Below, piece after piece: positions 11,130 through 23,600 of a stretch of 64,000 nt of DNA (position 1 is the first letter of the stretch; each line of letters starts with the position of its first letter). Below the pieces are notes generated by a model, which made no database searches, was not told the origin of the DNA, and saw only the letters and a list, made by a program, of their open reading frames with translations. Made by a program: the position numbers and the translations under genes. The stretch is from Schistosoma haematobium (taxonomy: Eukaryota > Platyhelminthes > Trematoda > Strigeidida > Schistosomatidae): contig NC_067196.1 in the NCBI RefSeq assembly GCF_000699445.3, positions 3,596,001 to 3,660,000 on the forward strand. Direction: 5' to 3'.

Positions 11130-11337
11130 ATGCCTGTTTGGTTGCGCCATCGGATTGAGCTGTACTATTGAGATGGTGTCTGGTTCTTTTGGAAACGTGA
11201 TTGAGCCATACTATTTGGGCTGCAAACTTTAAGCCTGTGTGGTGTCTGGCTCTCTTGTTAAACGGGATTGATCTGTACTGTTTGGGTTGTTACGTGAAAG
11301 ACTGGGTGGTGTCTGGTTCTCCTGAAAACCAATGAAT
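11130..11337 (+). repeat. Tandem repeat, about three ~70-bp units
   Basis: Units share GGTGTCTGGTTCT followed by an ACGTGATTGA/ACGGGATTGA block and a TACTRTTTGGG block. The array ends at TCTCCTGAAAACCAATG. The same array occurs inverted at 61395-61535. Confidence 0.65.
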
Positions 11338-11975
11338 ATCTGCATACTAACGGAAGAAGCTTTGGAAGATGTAAAAACCTTTACATATCTGGACAGTATC
11401 ATTGATGAACACGTTGGATTTGACACAGATATGAAAGCGTGTATAGGTAAAGCAAAAGCAGAATATCCACAACTGAAGAACATTTGGAACTCAAAACAAC
11501 TATCAACCAACACCAAGGTCAGAATTTTCAACACGAATGTAAAGACAATTCTATTGCATGGGGTGAAAACATGGAGAGCTATGAAACCCATCATCCAGAA
11601 GATAAAAGTGTTTATTAACGGCTGTATGAGCGAAATACATCGGATCCGTTTGAAAGACACTATCAGCAACAACGTACTGTGGGAGAGAAAAAAACAGATT
11701 CCAGCGGAGGAAGAAATCAGGAAAAAGCGTTGGGAGTGGAAAGGACACACATTGAGTAAAGCACCCAACTGCGTCACAAGGCAAGTCATCACCCAGAATC
11801 TTCAAGGTCAAAAGAAATGGGGAAGACCGAAGAACATAGTATGCCGAGAAGCGGAGACAGACTTGAGAAGGGTGAACAACAATTGAATGGAACTAGAAAT
11901 GATGCCCCAGGACAGAGTGAGTTGAGAATGCTGTTCGGCGGCCTATGCTTCATTAGGAGTAAGTAAGTAACATAT
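11338..11975 (+). pseudogene. RTE-like reverse transcriptase C-terminal fragment
   Basis: Codes for [22 protein letters not shown]-type and [11 protein letters not shown], and ends with the GAGTAAGTAAGTAA tail, so it is the 3' end of the RTE-like element. The reverse transcriptase catalytic half is missing through 5' truncation. Some frame is kept to about 11883. Confidence 0.85.
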
Positions 11976-12894
11976 GCATACATTCCTATGTGGTTTTTAC
12001 TCATCTGATTTAACTCCACCACTTGAGATGTGACCACTATACTATTCGGCGCATCAGTGTCCTCAAGATTGTAGGTACACCTTAATGACGAATGCTAAGT
12101 GGCAGAAAACATAGGTCTAGTGTTACTCGCTCACTAAATCCAACTAATTAACATCTCAACATGATGTCAAGTCACCCAAACTTTCTGCCTCCGGGCATTT
12201 CACTTCCAATTGATGATATATACTACTTATATCTATCGACATCAGTAGCACACATCATCATACTTTATATTTGTACATTAAAAGAAAATTGCCATTCATT
12301 ACAATAAAGGTATGAATATCAACAATACAATATCTATCTAACAAATGAAAATTTTTAAATGATAATTGACTTTGAATTTATATGAAGATAGATAATGAAT
12401 AAAGTATGACTGTTATGACCAATTTCGGGATTTGTTACCAAACATCTTCAACACTTAATTACAATTGTTTTGAATACCCAAACTACTAATTTTTTATACT
12501 CCGACATGAATCAGAGAGAAAACGAACAAATACTATCAACTAATATCTTTGCATTATTTTTCCAACCTACTTATAAGACAATCAACATTGCACATAAAAG
12601 ATAGATGATAAGTAGGCTCTCGTAATACATGTCTTTAACAACTCAGTTAAAGTGCCATTCTGACCGTGCAACTTATGGTTAATCTCTATATCATAAACGA
12701 GCAATGCTATGAAGACACTTGTGAACAAGTACTTTCATTCTATATTTGTCTTATACTTCCATAACGTTATTATTTAACAGGATATTTTCTTCAAACCACC
12801 TGATGAGATGTTGATAAATGCATTGTTTGATAAGCTCGATGCGATAATTAAACGTAGATCGGTGTTGAAATAATATTTTACACTTTAAAATAAG
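11976..12894. other. Family D block and unassigned sequence
   Basis: 12180-12260 matches the distal block of family D (GATGATATATACTACTTATA). The rest is unassigned A+T-rich DNA. Confidence 0.4.
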
Positions 12895-13085
12895 GTGAAA
12901 CTATAGTTTATGGATGACCTTTAAGCGACGCTAAAGTGGCCTTGAGAATGTTCATCTATTAAATAGAATTAAATGAAGGTTACGAATCACTGTAAAGAAT
13001 TAGAATTATGATTTACAGTAGATGGTTAGGGTTGTAAATTAGATTCACGATTTTCATCATAAACTGACATCAGCTAAAAATGCTA
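12895..13085. repeat. Family D repeat, inner block
   Basis: ACTATAGTTTATGGATGA and the CGACGCTAAAGTGGCCTTGA block align to the reverse of about 5040-5240. Confidence 0.45.
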
Positions 13086-13394
13086 AAATGTCATTTGATC
13101 AAATGAATAACTAAATTTCACACTAAAATGCATGACCTGTTATCATATATCTCATTGGTTCGTTCGTAAACTACAGTCTCGCTGAGACTGATAACACATC
13201 AGTCGGCTGCAACGTAGGACCAGGCACATATATGCATGATTCGAAGTTGTCATACTTCATTGGAACAAAAAAATGAACAACAAATTCATAGAAGCAGATA
13301 ACTCAATAGTGGTAATATATAAAAGAAAGGTTGTGCATAAGGATATAATACAGGAAGAAATAATTAGTTTGCAGAAAGAATAGTATAAAGTAAT

Positions 13395-13900
13395 TTTAAT
13401 CTCACAGTTTAAGGGAGGACAATGGGTGTATACACCTATGCCATTGTGTTCGATTCTGAGCCATGTCACACACAGTCTCCAAACATTGGTTACGATAGTT
13501 ACGCGGACCCCAACCAAGTAATCTCCATCTACCAACATGGCTCAGACTACAAGTTAGTGACTTCAAGCACTGATGCCACGTTTTGTTTTGGCCACCCCTA
13601 ACTTTATCCCAACCATCCTCAACACTAGTCAGCATTGAGCGTCGTGGTAATCGGTGTTCAGGCATACGTAACACGTGGCCCAACCATCTCAGTCGATGAT
13701 GATTCACAACCTTATCAACCGATCGACCATCATCCCCTATTACTCTGCGTCTAACCTCACTATCACATATTCGGTGATCCCAGAAGACACAAGCAAAAGT
13801 TCTAAGGCATCTATGGTCAAATACTAGTAACTTACGAGTATCTTCTACCCTTAATGGCTAAGTTTCGCACCCGTAAAGTAGAACATATAAAGGAAATGAA
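13395..13900 (-). pseudogene. Second non-LTR retrotransposon family, RT C-terminal remnant
   Basis: The minus strand codes for HHRLRWLGHVLRMPEHRLPR, WHQCLKSLTCSLSHVGRW and CDMAQNRTQWHRC, a C-terminal region typical of schistosome non-LTR elements. It differs clearly from the RTE-like copies here. Upstream codons (KLLVFDHRCLRTFA, RRRVIGDDGRSVD) continue to about 13890. The clade (perhaps SR2-like) is not certain. No catalytic residues are left. Confidence 0.75.
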
Positions 13901-13904
13901 AGAT

Positions 13905-15799
13905 ATTTTTTTAAAAAATCATCATTGAAATGATAAGTTTGAATTATTTAATACAAAATAAGATGAACAATACAAAAGCATATTACATAATTAATAAATT
14001 CTTTTTTGTAAATAAAAAAAGAAACAAAAAATTATCCCCATATTGATTGTCATTGATTTATGATTCTCCTTTATAAATGACATAGAAACCAATTAACGAA
14101 AATCAATAATAAAAAAAATTAAATATATACAATATTAAATATACATAGAACAATATAAACATGTAAACTATTAAATCATTGAGAAACAAATTGAAAAAGA
14201 AAACAAATAAAGAACAACGAAATATATAAAGGGATGACAATGATGGTTATCCATAAGTATATAATCATATTAACTATTTTCAATCCCTATTGTTTGTTGT
14301 TTTTTTTCTAAAATTTATTAAATATCAGTAATATATTCGTCATAACTCAATGAGTAGAAAAATTAGATTTTCTGATGTTTCGTCATTTAGTGTAAGATGT
14401 TTCTTCAGAGAAGAAATAAATAACCAAATCAAAATTAATTCAAGTTTATTTATTATATAAGTGATATGTTGAATAATAAAGTAATTTATTAAAAGAATTT
14501 TATTATAACTGCAAACTTTCATATTATATTCAATTGTACTATAATGATATGCTTATAATGATAGATAATTCTAAATGTTTATGATGTAACACCACATTCT
14601 AATATGGAACAATTACCCAGTAAATGAATATGAACTAATTAAAAGTATTTAATATTATTAATGATAACATATTCATTGAGCCTTTGGGATAGTCATAGAG
14701 AAAATAGTTTTTCAATACCAAAAAAAAGAAAGAAAAAAAACAAAAAGAAAAGGTAATTTTTTGAATAGTTGAAATACAACAAACAGCTTGTTTCATTCAT
14801 TCAATCATTCAAACAAACAAACATACATACAAGCAAAACAAACGTAAGAATTAACATCAAATTGTAAACAAAATTCGAGAGAAATATCATTTACATTATG
14901 CGTGAACAATAAACAACAACAACAACAACAACAGTTTCAATCCTTACTTGTTTATTTTTTTTTTGTAGTGAAATTCATATCTATCCGCCCCACCCCATCC
15001 CCTTTTTTTGTTTTACTACAATTCGGTTAAAATAAAGATAAATAAATAAAAATACACGTACAATATTCTCATAAATAAACAAAACCATTTATCACATACA
15101 TACATACATACAAGAATCCACAAAGAATAAATTGAACATAAATTGGTTGATATCTAGAATAAATATAATCATTTAAAAGGATAAATATATTTCCAATTTA
15201 GATCAGAATATACAATATATGTTGAAAGTGAAGATCTTTCAGAAAATGGAAGCAACAAATAAACAATATCTTTCTTCGTTTATGGGCTCCCAGATGGTAT
15301 CTTAGACTTTTATACAAATTTAATGATTTGTATGTCATGTGTAGATATATATTTGATGCTTCCTTACACTAACAATATGAAATTGCTTTAATAAGTAGTA
15401 TCTTCTACTGTAACATAATAATAATGATACAGAAAAAAATAAATGTACACAAATAGATTACAAACGTATATATAAATATCAATCACAGTTCATGTATTTT
15501 TTTATCAAAGTATAGAAAACAAGATGCAACAAGAATAGTAACACAGCCATATATTAGAGCGAAAGAAAGCTAGTAATAATGATAATTACCATACATATAG
15601 GATAGAGAGAGAAGGAAGAGTGAATAAGCAACAACAACAACAACAACAAAATACTCCCTGAGACAAATCAATTAGAAAAAGGAAATGCTACATCAAGTAT
15701 TCTTCACAATATCTCTCTATCTATCTATCTATCCATCTAATAGTAATCACATTTAACCAAATGACACATTCAAATTATAAAAGAAAACATATATTAAAT
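13905..15799 (-). other. A+T-rich region downstream of CERT, probable 3' UTR in part
   Basis: Low-complexity A/T sequence with short A, AAC and ATAC runs and no supportable gene. Read on the minus strand, the first clear AATAAA hexamer past the stop is at 14956-14951, about 1 kb downstream, and could be the poly(A) signal. No transcript evidence is available. Confidence 0.35.
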
Positions 15800-15955
15800 T
15801 GAAACTCCTCATGGAACCCCTCTTGGGCTACTGTTGGTTCCAAGATCGGATAAAGGAGAAAGGTTAGGTATGGGGTTAGTAACATCATCCTGTAGAAAAC
15901 TAACTCGGTAAAACAAAAAACACGCTAACCTGAAAAGAAATAACTCAAACCATTT
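15800..15955 (+). mobile_element. Isolated 5'-UTR fragment of the RTE-like element
   Basis: Matches the first ~150 nt of the full-length RTE-like element (35481-35628): the GGTATGGGGTTAG block, GTAGAAAACTAACTCGGT and the CTCAAACCATTT end. No coding or 3' part is attached. It lies antisense to CERT and ends 12 bases past the CERT stop codon, so it probably forms part of the 3' UTR. Confidence 0.8.
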
Positions 15956-15966
15956 AATATATTCAA

Positions 15967-16656
15967 TTAAAATAATGGTGATTTATTTTGTGTTTGTTCT
16001 TTTACATAAGTACTAAAACGTTTTAAAAATCTTGGATATTCACGTTGTGCTAATGAACGTAAACCAGCAGCTGGTACCCAACCACCTGGATTAATATTAG
16101 CCATATAAACAAGACGTGTACATAATTGATTACGAGATAATTTACTTAAATCATTTGATGAAAGTGACATTTCTGAAGAAGAAGAAGAAGTATTTGATAA
16201 AAGTTCTGTTCGACAGAATAAAACAACTTCTAAACCTAAACGAATAGTAGGTGAAGAAGATGGTGGAATTTTTTCAGAAAGATAATTAGTTGACATATTA
16301 ACAACCATCCATCCATCTAAAATATTAGAATTATTATTTTTCGATGAATGTTTTGAATTGTTTGATTGTTTGCATGAATAACCATGTGATTGTGTAACAT
16401 TATCATCATTTGTTGTATTAGTCGACTGTGAATATGATACACTGGATACATTGGATGTTGATCCTGTTCCCATAGATGCTGAACGTTGATGAACTTTATT
16501 TTGATGAATATCATTCCGAATATTATAAGAACCTGAAGACATACTTGATCTATGAGTTAATTTAGGACTAGCATTTATTTGAACAGGATTTACAGGACAT
16601 ATATGAGACCAGAATAAAGAATCTCGTTGAGTTGTCGGCCAAACACGTTTATACAC
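15967..16656 (-). CDS. CERT1: CERT exon 9 (START domain C-terminus and stop)
   Basis: Encodes residues 802-1030 and the TAA at 15967-15969. It begins [16 protein letters not shown], like human HKRVWPASQRDVLYLS. About 85 Ser/Asn-rich residues (about 826-912) then replace a short human loop. WMVVN carries the Asn matching N504 (N921). The end [20 protein letters not shown] to the terminal PLF is nearly human. Acceptor TACTTTAG at 16657. Confidence 0.95.
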   Translation of the reverse strand: MYKRVWPTTQRDSLFWSHICPVNPVQINASPKLTHRSSMSSGSYNIRNDIHQNKVHQRSASMGTGSTSNVSSVSYSQSTNTTNDDNVTQSHGYSCKQSNNSKHSSKNNNSNILDGWMVVNMSTNYLSEKIPPSSSPTIRLGLEVVLFCRTELLSNTSSSSSEMSLSSNDLSKLSRNQLCTRLVYMANINPGGWVPAAGLRSLAQREYPRFLKRFSTYVKEQTQNKSPLF

Positions 16657-18805
16657 CTAAAGTAAAAAAAAGGAAATGAGGTGGCAGTTAAACAGATTGA
16701 AATGGATAAAACTAACTAAATTACAACACAACGAGTTAAATTCAAAGGAACAGACTCTGTGTTACGACTCAGTGTTGTCCAAACTTATATATGAGAAAAA
16801 CAAACACTGATTTATTCAGTGTGTATGTACTACATACTGTTAATTTACAATGGATAACAAACATAGAGGAGTTTTCAGTGACTCAATTAAAGAGCCGTAT
16901 ATTCAAAACCTATCAAAAATTATCCTAAAAAAGCACTGACAAAGAGAAAGTTGGTATTAAATTCATAAAAACCATACCTGATGTGTAACCACAGTGTCGT
17001 CTCCGCATACTTCAAGTACAGCTGGTGGGTGATCCACTGTGAACTCCCATTCCATACGATAACGTACATCCCAAAAGTAAGTACACATCTCACGGGCAGT
17101 GACACCATGAACAACGTGAATAGCCTATATAAGTGAGAAAATTACTGAATTGAAAGGTACATAAAAAAATAAAGATAAAAAGAGTAATTGAACTAAACCA
17201 TGACATACTTTTATCAAAGTTGAATAGCGACTAGTATGGAAATGGTAGACATGCACTATGTTCTATTAGGGACTCATCAGACGGGTGCAACTGCACCCCA
17301 CTATTGATATTCGCAATAAAACTAAAATCCAGTATCATTCCCTTCATACACCTAACACGTTATTCACTAAGCTACTGGAGTTCAAAAATCCACTATATTG
17401 TTAGATGAGATGATGTATAGGTGTGTGAAGTAAGAGATACTAGGTCTGGTTCCCGAATTAAATTTTAACATTTTGATCCAGACACATCTGGATAATGAGC
17501 CCTGAATAAGATGAAACGCATGCCCTGGATCTTACTGCTAACGAATGTTCAACTTTAGATGTAACTTGTGAATAAATGACAATGACGAAACAATCAGTTA
17601 TACTCTAATGCCAATAGAAACTGATCATAGTCAGTACAGGGTTGTGGACATTGTTGCAACTCATCTTCCATTGTTTTCGATGGCTAGATTCTTCGTAGCT
17701 TACATGGTTGAACTCCACTAGTCACGGTTATTAATGGTCGTCCAACTTAGATAGGTTCGTGATTTCAAAGAAACTAATCAATTGAATTTTTTAACATCAA
17801 AAAAGAGAAACTGCAGACACAATTAAAAATCATATAGTAATTTAAACGAAAAAGAAATGCAACGACAATGCTGTTAAATGTATTAAGTATTCAATTAATT
17901 GACTACAAATTCGAACCGACCCACAGTGAATGACTAATATCAGAAAAAAGTTGACATCTTCGTACATTGATTTCACCTTAACTAACGAAGTTAAAGATTC
18001 GTGATATGCTACGAATTTCATTGAAGCTAGAGGCTGAGAGAAAATGTCAAATTTCGCTGACAAAATATCTCAATACACTTGATAAACAATTGTACTATTT
18101 TTTTGAAAAACTTTTCAATCAGTCATTCTCCATGTTCGTATTGACCTGATAGTAAATATTCAGTCTCTATTATAGTAAGCTGATAACTCTATCCGATAAG
18201 TGAAAGTCGATTTTATTCAGATCCGATTGGATTTGTCAGGGGTTTAATTGACTGCAAATGCTGAAAATACACTAATCTAAATGTCTAGCTACTCGATATG
18301 GTTAATAGAGACAAAATATCTTCGAATTATGGTAAATAACACAAAAAGAAATAAGTATTTCAAAATGTTTATGCTAAATAATTAAGGAGAAGTAAACATT
18401 ATCATAATGATAAATACCTGTAAAGGATCCAATACAACACCATCATCTGATACAAGTTCTCGTCGAAAAATAATCATATCACCTTCTTGAACAACAATTC
18501 TCCAACTTTCAGGAATTTCATGACTACTATTATCGATTCTGCTATTACCAATATTTTCTCGTGAATAAATATCATTACAAGCAGTGGAGGATAATGTGAC
18601 AGTCGATGATGATGTTAGTGAATTAGAAAAATTAGAACAAAGTTTCGATGAATAATCAAATATTTGTGTACTGGCAAAATTTTTCATATGCATTTTCACA
18701 ACTTTATCTAATTCATTATATAATGGATGATTAGATGGCATTGCTCTAGCCCAACGTATTGCTTCACTAGCCGACTTTAACGCAGCTAGACGTACTTCAT
18801 TCTCT

Positions 18806-18862
<57 letters not shown>

Positions 18863-20619
18863 GTAAAAGTAACTGTTAATTTGTTAGATGTAAGTGGCAG
18901 AAATAGGGACCACCGTCTACCATCCCAACACCGATCCGTACGATCTTGAGTTAGTGACATATAGTTGATGAGTACATAGCAAGTTAATCGATAGAATTAA
19001 ATCATCATTCAAGGACTAAACAAAAATATAACATAAATCATTGCTACTCAGTGATCAATCAACCATAAACGAAAGTAACTGCTAATTAAAATCAAGATTT
19101 ATTAAGCTCCACGACCAAACCATCCAACTCAGAGCACAAAACCCCATCAAAATCATCCACCTGAGCTACAAATCCCCATCATTTCAAAGTTTTATAAATC
19201 ACTACATTACGAAATTAGTAAGAATCATTACCACGTAAAGATATAAGACCAACTGTAGAAGTCTGAAGCCGTGACCAATGGAGCTAATCCGTGTCGGGTA
19301 GATAAAAGTATCTTCCTCAGTACAATGGAAGATGGTTGCGCGATTTCGGCTCAGTGGTCTACAGGTTAAGCGTTCACATGCGAGACTGAAGGCCCTGCTG
19401 AGGAGTCCCACAATAAGACGAAACGGTCATCTAATGCTTCCAGGTTTTCAATGGTGGTCTAACATCAATCGGTTCCAAATCTCAATCACAAACTATTTCA
19501 GTTCTCGAATCAATGATCTTGATTTTGATTGAACTGAAATATACTTGAAATAATGTGAAAAAAATCGACTATTGATCTGTACATTGAATAAGTAAAAAGT
19601 AGAAACTCTAAATAAAAATTACTTTCAGCTATTTAGAAATATGAATAGTGAAGAATATTGAAATTCAATCATATGTAATATATCAGTTCAACTTGCCAAA
19701 ACTCATAAATACGTTCATTACATCAACATTCTGGACACTACAATATTTGATAACTCAATTTTTAGTTCATGTTTATGTAATCCCCTTCATTTCTGATCCT
19801 TTTTTTAAGTAGTATAAATAGTAATTCTATGCAATATTCTACATTATTATTGTCTGTTTAATTATTTCATCATGTCTGTTCAATCTATTACTGTAAGAAA
19901 GTTGTTAAAATAACATTTAAGAAATAAAAAATATATGCAAGTTGTATTTATTATTTTATTTATTTATTTTAACATATAAATAGTGATACAAAGGGGCGCC
20001 GAATACATATGTGCCACACAAAACAGTCGATTTATGTGAGGGCTGTGATATTACCCGGGTGGCCAAACCGAAACAGGTGGTTTTCTCAGGCGGCCACATC
20101 CGGGGCCTTCGACCTAAACGTCTAATCCACAAGTTAGTGAAGAAACATCAGGAGATGCAGTCCCATGGTATCCGGTTCATACGCCGTTTTTGTTTCCTCA
20201 GGATCCTTGAGTCCATGTGCATCAATGGTTTGGAATCAAGGTTTTCCAACTACCCTATGTGGATCCTCCATATCCACCAACCCGGTTAAAGAGCCGGACA
20301 TTCACTTTCGTGTTGTTGGTTTCGTAAACAACACCACCGCCATGAGAAGGCAGTTAGTAGGACTTCCCTGACAGTGGCTGTATACGCGTGGCCATGTGAG
20401 AGCATTTTGAGAGCACGAGCTGACTCTCCCCATCCTCGACAGTATCAGGGCATTTGGGGGCCCAGGGTATTTAGAAACACTTTTTATATTAACATATTCA
20501 CTATATTAACTGGTTGTATGTTTTTCGACCACTTCAGTCAGTTAGAATACCTAGTCCTGACGTAGAATTTGTGCTTCGTTGCTGAATATAAAAATCTTCA
20601 TACTTATTTGTTTGATTGG

Positions 20620-20678
<59 letters not shown>

Positions 20679-23600
20679 TTTCACTTTAGTACTATGAAAA
20701 TGTGTTCTTCTCGTTGAAATAACAAATATTGCTACGTGAATTCTTTCGAATGAATGAATTTTTTGTATGATTTCGTGTCTTGGATAATTTCACAATAGTT
20801 TGTAGTGTCATAGGTAAATAAGAACTTAATAATTGGTGCATTGGTATACGTTATCACACTAAATACTTCACAGTACAGTACAAATGCCCTGGTACGGCTG
20901 AGGGTGAGGAGAGTCAGCTCTCCCTCTCCAAATGCTCCCACATGGTCACGTGCATACAACCACTGCCACAGAAGTCCTACTCACTGCATTCTGATGGTGT
21001 GAGTGTTGTTTGCGAAACTGAGAGGACGAAAAGCGGATATTCGGCTCTTAAACCAAACTGGTGGATATGGAGGATCCACCTACGAGAGTTGGAAAGCCCT
21101 AATTCCAAACTAATGGTGTACATGGGCTCCAATATCCCAAAGGGACAAATGGCGCATGAACCCATTGTTGGTCACCGGCTACCATGGGACTGCATCTCCT
21201 AAAGCTTCTCCACACATTGCGTATTAGACCTATGGGTCGAAGGCTCGAGATGTTGCCTCCTAAGAAAACCACTTGCTTCAGCTTGAGCACCCAGCAACAG
21301 CCCTCAAATACATCGAATGATGAAGTGTGGCGAATATATACTCGGTGCCTCATTGTACCAATCTTTATATGTTTAAATAATTAAATAATAAATACGTCCT
21401 AAATGGTTTGATTTCTTAGCCGCTTTTCATAAACCCAGGCTGAATCTGCACGGCAATTTGAACACGACAGAAAAGGTGCGAAGACTGGTGATAAGGATTT
21501 AGCTGACTACTAAAACAAATCAAAATGATTCAGGAATAGACCATGTTTTATATGATTTATTTACATTTAAATTAGCAGCGAGACTTGTATAAATTGAACT
21601 TAATTATATTTAACAATAATTTTCTGGTTAGCGTTTTTTTAGCGAGTTAGTTTTCTACGGGATGAGGACGCTAACCCCATGCCTAACCCTCCTCCTTTAT
21701 TCGGGCTTGGGACCAGCAGTAGCCCCCGGAGGGACTCCAGGCGGATTCCGTAAGGATAAATCGTGTACATACCAAGTCGCAACTCTACGGATCATTGTGG
21801 AACAATCAATTGAATGGAATTCATCACTCTACATCAACTTCATTGACTACGAAAAAGCATTTGACAGCGTGGACAGAACAACACTATGGAAACTTCTTCG
21901 ACACTACGGCATGCCTCTGAAGATAGTCAATATCATACAGAATTCATATGATGGATTACACTGCAAAATCGTGCATGGAGGACAGTTGACAAACTCGTTC
22001 GAAATAAAGACCGGTGTCAGGCAAGGTTGCTTACTCTCACCCTTTCTCTTTCTCTTGGTGATCGACTGGATCATGAAGACGTCAATATCTGAAGGGAAGC
22101 ACGCGATACAATGGACATCTAGGATGCAGTTGGACGATCTAGATGATCTGGCCCTTCTATCCCAAACGCAACGACAAATGCAGGAGAAGACGAACAATGT
22201 GGCAGCAGCCTCAGCAGCAGTAGGTCTCAATATACACAAAGGGAAAAGCAGGATTCTCCGATACAACACAGAATGCACCAATCCAATCATAATTGACGGA
22301 GAAGATTTGGAAGATGTAAAAACCTTTACGTATTTGGGCAGCATCATTGATGAACAGGGTGGATCTGATGCAGATGTGAAGGCGCGGATCGGCAAAGCAA
22401 GAGCAGTATATTTACAACTGAGGAACATCTGGAACTCAAAGCAACTGTCAGCCAACACCAAGGTCAGGATTTTCAATACAAATGTCATGACAGTTCTACT
22501 GTATGGGGCAGAAACCTGGAGAACTACGAAAGCCATCATCCAGAAAATACAGGTGTTTATTAACAATTGTCTACGCAAAATACTTCAGATCCATTGGCCG
22601 GACACTATTAGCAACAACGTACTGTGGGAGAGAACAAACCAGATCCCAGTGGAGGAAGAAATCAGGAAGAAGCTCTGGAAGTGGATAGGACACACATTGA
22701 GGAAAGCACCGAACTGCGTCACAAGACAAGCCCTCACATGGAATCCTGAAGGTCAAAGGAAAAGAGGAAGACCAAAGAACACATTACGCCGAGAAATGGA
22801 GATAGACATGAGAAAAATGAACAAGAATTGGATGGGACTAGAAAAGAAGGCCAAGGACAGAGTGGGTTGGATAATGCTGGTCTGCGGCCTATGCTCCATT
22901 AGGAGTAACAGGCGTAAGTAAAGTAATATTTAACAATAATAATTCAATAACTTACTGTGTGACATTACCATATTATCACATGACAATCCTTCTTAAAATG
23001 TTAATACACGTCACATACGGTTGGACAAACAATCAACTTCATACCTTATTCACACTCCGATTGACTAAGCCATTAGTCGCCACATAAACTCTCCTTTTTG
23101 GGTTTCTCAAAATATGATTTCCTGCAAGGGTCTACTTGCAGTCTTGTTACTGTATTCTGTTCGCGATTCCTTCCTCGAGACAGTTGAGGTCTTTGGATTT
23201 TCTGTTTCCTTGCTCATTAGAGCCAATATGTTAATTGAAAATCTATCTTTTAGGATTAATTCCTCTCATCCCTGCGTATCTGACTTACACGTCTTGTGTA
23301 TGTACCATCACTTCCTAGAACTAGGTATAATACTTTTCCGATTCTTTGTTTGACAATCCCAGCTACCCATTCTTTGTTACCTAGGTATGATCTGATAAGT
23401 AACTTTTCTACTACGTGAAAATTGCGAGTAGGTTGAGGCAACTATTCCAACGTATTCACAGTTTTCTCTCGTGCTCAAGTTGCCGTGTAGAACCAGCCTG
23501 CAGTTATGAGAAGCGGCTAGGAAGTAGGATCGAGCGTTCATTTGGTAAAACCTATCAATTAGGTAGTTAAAGTTAGTCGACAAGAAGTCCTCAACCTAGG

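Noticed and set aside
21662..22921. A 419-codon open frame that could be called a host gene
   Set aside because: Its first ~27 codons come from an inverted RTE 5' UTR and the rest is reverse transcriptase without FADD. The frame is a chance fusion inside a retrotransposon with a clear target duplication.
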